13,242 nt of DNA from Shimia_B sp038527375. GTDB lineage: Bacteria > Pseudomonadota > Alphaproteobacteria > Rhodobacterales > Rhodobacteraceae. Of this stretch, positions 12,447-13,242 are shown in pieces. Where the stretch lies: contig JBCBFU010000069.1 of assembly GCA_038527375.1 (NCBI GenBank), forward strand, positions 1 through 13,242. The letters run 5' to 3'. The position numbers and the translations under genes were made by a program. The notes under the pieces were generated by a model. That model was given only the letters and a program-made list of their open reading frames with translations. It searched no databases and was not told the origin of the DNA. Every line of letters begins with the position of its first letter. Position 1 is the stretch's first letter.

Positions 12447-13088
12447 ATGACCCCGCAAGAACAATCCCTCCGCGCATCCGAGATTTGCGAGGCAGCGCCC
12501 GTCGTGCCCGTGTTGGTGGTCCATGACCCCGCCCATGCCCGACCCTTGGCCGAGGCTCTGGTGCGTGGCGGCCTGCCCGCGCTTGAGGTCACGCTGCGCA
12601 CCCCCGCCGCGCTCGAGGTTATCGAGGAGATGGCAAAGGTCGAGGGCGGTATGGTGGGGGCAGGCACGCTTCTGACGCCTGATGATGTGAAGGATGCCAA
12701 AGCCGCGGGCGCGACGTTCGGCGTGTCGCCCGGATCCACCGACGCGCTGATCGCCGCCGCAGATCACGAGGAATTGCCGCTTTTGCCCGGTGCCGCGAGC
12801 GCGTCCGAGGTGATGTCGCTGCTCGAGAAAGGCTATAGCGTGCAGAAGTTCTTTCCGGCGGAGGCCGCAGGCGGAGCGGCGCTCTTGAAAAGCCTCGCCT
12901 CGCCCCTGCCGCAGGTGCGCTTTTGTCCCACCGGTGGCGTGAGCCTTAAGAATGCGAACGACTATCTGTCGCTGCCCAACACGATCTGCGTGGGCGGCAG
13001 CTGGGTCGCGCCGCAGGATGCGGTCGAGGCGGGCGATTGGGACCGGATCGAGACGCTGGCGCGGGAGGCCGCAGGCCTGAGCGTCTGA
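12447..13088 (+). CDS. eda: 2-keto-3-deoxy-6-phosphogluconate aldolase
   Basis: 213 aa. It cleaves KDPG to pyruvate and glyceraldehyde 3-phosphate, completing the Entner-Doudoroff pathway, and in many bacteria also acts on 4-hydroxy-2-oxoglutarate. The TIM-barrel motifs align closely with E. coli Eda: LEVTLRT with catalytic E47 (E45 in E. coli), GAGTLLTPDD, VQKFFPAEA with Schiff-base lysine K134 (K133 in E. coli), VRFCPTGGVS and CVGGSWVAP. A strong ribosome-binding site, AAAAGGA, precedes the ATG. It is co-transcribed with edd and presumably shares the operator at 10509-10522. The upper-pathway genes zwf and pgl are not in the window. GC-rich hairpins follow the stop. Confidence 0.97.
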   Translation: MTPQEQSLRASEICEAAPVVPVLVVHDPAHARPLAEALVRGGLPALEVTLRTPAALEVIEEMAKVEGGMVGAGTLLTPDDVKDAKAAGATFGVSPGSTDALIAAADHEELPLLPGAASASEVMSLLEKGYSVQKFFPAEAAGGAALLKSLASPLPQVRFCPTGGVSLKNANDYLSLPNTICVGGSWVAPQDAVEAGDWDRIETLAREAAGLSV

Positions 13089-13097
13089 GGTTTTTCC

Positions 13098-13117
13098 GCC
13101 CGGCGGTTACGCCGGGC
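13098..13117. repeat. 8-bp inverted repeat downstream of eda
   Basis: GCCCGGCG (13098-13105), loop GTTA, CGCCGGGC (13110-13117). The stem is perfect and very GC-rich and starts nine bases after the eda stop codon. A T5 run (13091-13095) lies before, not after, the stem, so it is not a classical intrinsic terminator in the eda direction. It may stabilise the 3' end of the edd-eda message or assist termination together with the next hairpin. Confidence 0.55.
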
Positions 13118-13120
13118 AGC

Positions 13121-13175
13121 GCCCGGACCGCCCCCCACGGGGCGGGCGCTTCTCGCCCACCCCGGCGGTCCGGGC
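13121..13175. terminator. Large nested hairpin after eda, terminator-like without a clear U tract
   Basis: GCCCGGACCGCC (13121-13132) and GGCGGTCCGGGC (13164-13175) are perfect 12-base complements. Nested within is GGGCG (13144-13148), loop CTTCT, CGCCC (13154-13158). The following sequence (TCTGCCCTCGTTTCTCG) is only moderately T-rich, so it could be a terminator for eda, a 3'-end stabiliser or a dispersed repeat; a genome search would decide between them. Confidence 0.5.
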
Positions 13176-13205
13176 TCTGCCCTCGTTTCTCGATAAAAAA
13201 ACCGT

Positions 13206-13242
13206 TCAGGCGGCGGACGTGCCGCGCGTGTCGCCGACGCCT
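13206..13242 (-). CDS. Possible C-terminal end of a gene on the minus strand, mostly outside the window
   Basis: On the minus strand one frame enters from the right edge and reads GVGDTRGTSAA followed by TGA (13208-13206), then a T7 run. A convergent gene ending here would suit the hairpins between it and eda. Only 11 codons are visible and the other two frames are also open, so this is a guess and no product can be named. Confidence 0.2.
   Translation of the reverse strand, partial: GVGDTRGTSAA

Overview
The window looks like ordinary chromosome from a Rhodobacterales (Roseobacter-group) alphaproteobacterium. The DNA is GC-rich and genes are tightly packed, often with 1-4 base overlaps. The gene content fits that group: a DksA that keeps only one of the four zinc-finger cysteines, DUF2927 and DUF6778 type lipoproteins, an edd-eda Entner-Doudoroff pair, and an RTX-tailed secreted glycoside hydrolase. 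A TTAA-N7-TTAA box of the CtrA type is also present. I saw no insertion sequence, phage gene, CRISPR array, tRNA or rRNA.

Layout from left to right. (1) 1-1402, minus: dksA, whose stop overlaps the start of an FAD-dependent monooxygenase that runs off the left edge. (2) 1560-5776, plus: a MoxR-type AAA+ ATPase, a GNAT acetyltransferase, a DUF2927 lipoprotein, a 53-aa two-helix membrane protein and a CoxE-like VWA protein. A hairpin follows moxR, and the last four genes are packed closely. MoxR and VWA proteins usually act as a pair, so the three genes between them are candidate partners in the envelope. (3) 5789-7138, minus: a GH16 enzyme with a C-terminal RTX calcium-binding tail, probably exported by a type I system to cut an exopolysaccharide. 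(4) 7275-7961, plus: a membrane-anchored M48 metalloprotease. (5) 7958-10392, minus: a small lipoprotein gene (DUF6778-like), an RlmI-type rRNA methyltransferase and a PIN-domain protein; the last two overlap by ATGA. (6) 10611-13088, plus: edd and eda, converting 6-phosphogluconate to pyruvate and glyceraldehyde 3-phosphate, with a LacI-family-like operator upstream. GC-rich hairpins follow eda, and the last 37 bases may hold the end of an opposing gene.

Regulation visible in the sequence: a LacI-type palindrome (10509-10522) before edd; a CtrA-like box (10442-10456) in the same divergent region; a weaker CtrA-like site (7221-7235) between the GH16 and M48 genes; and a direct repeat next to an inverted repeat in the GH16 leader.

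Nothing here is clearly a new defence or mobile system. The parts most worth a second look are the split MoxR/VWA cluster with its lipoprotein and small membrane protein, and the translationally coupled rRNA methyltransferase-PIN nuclease pair that has no antitoxin.
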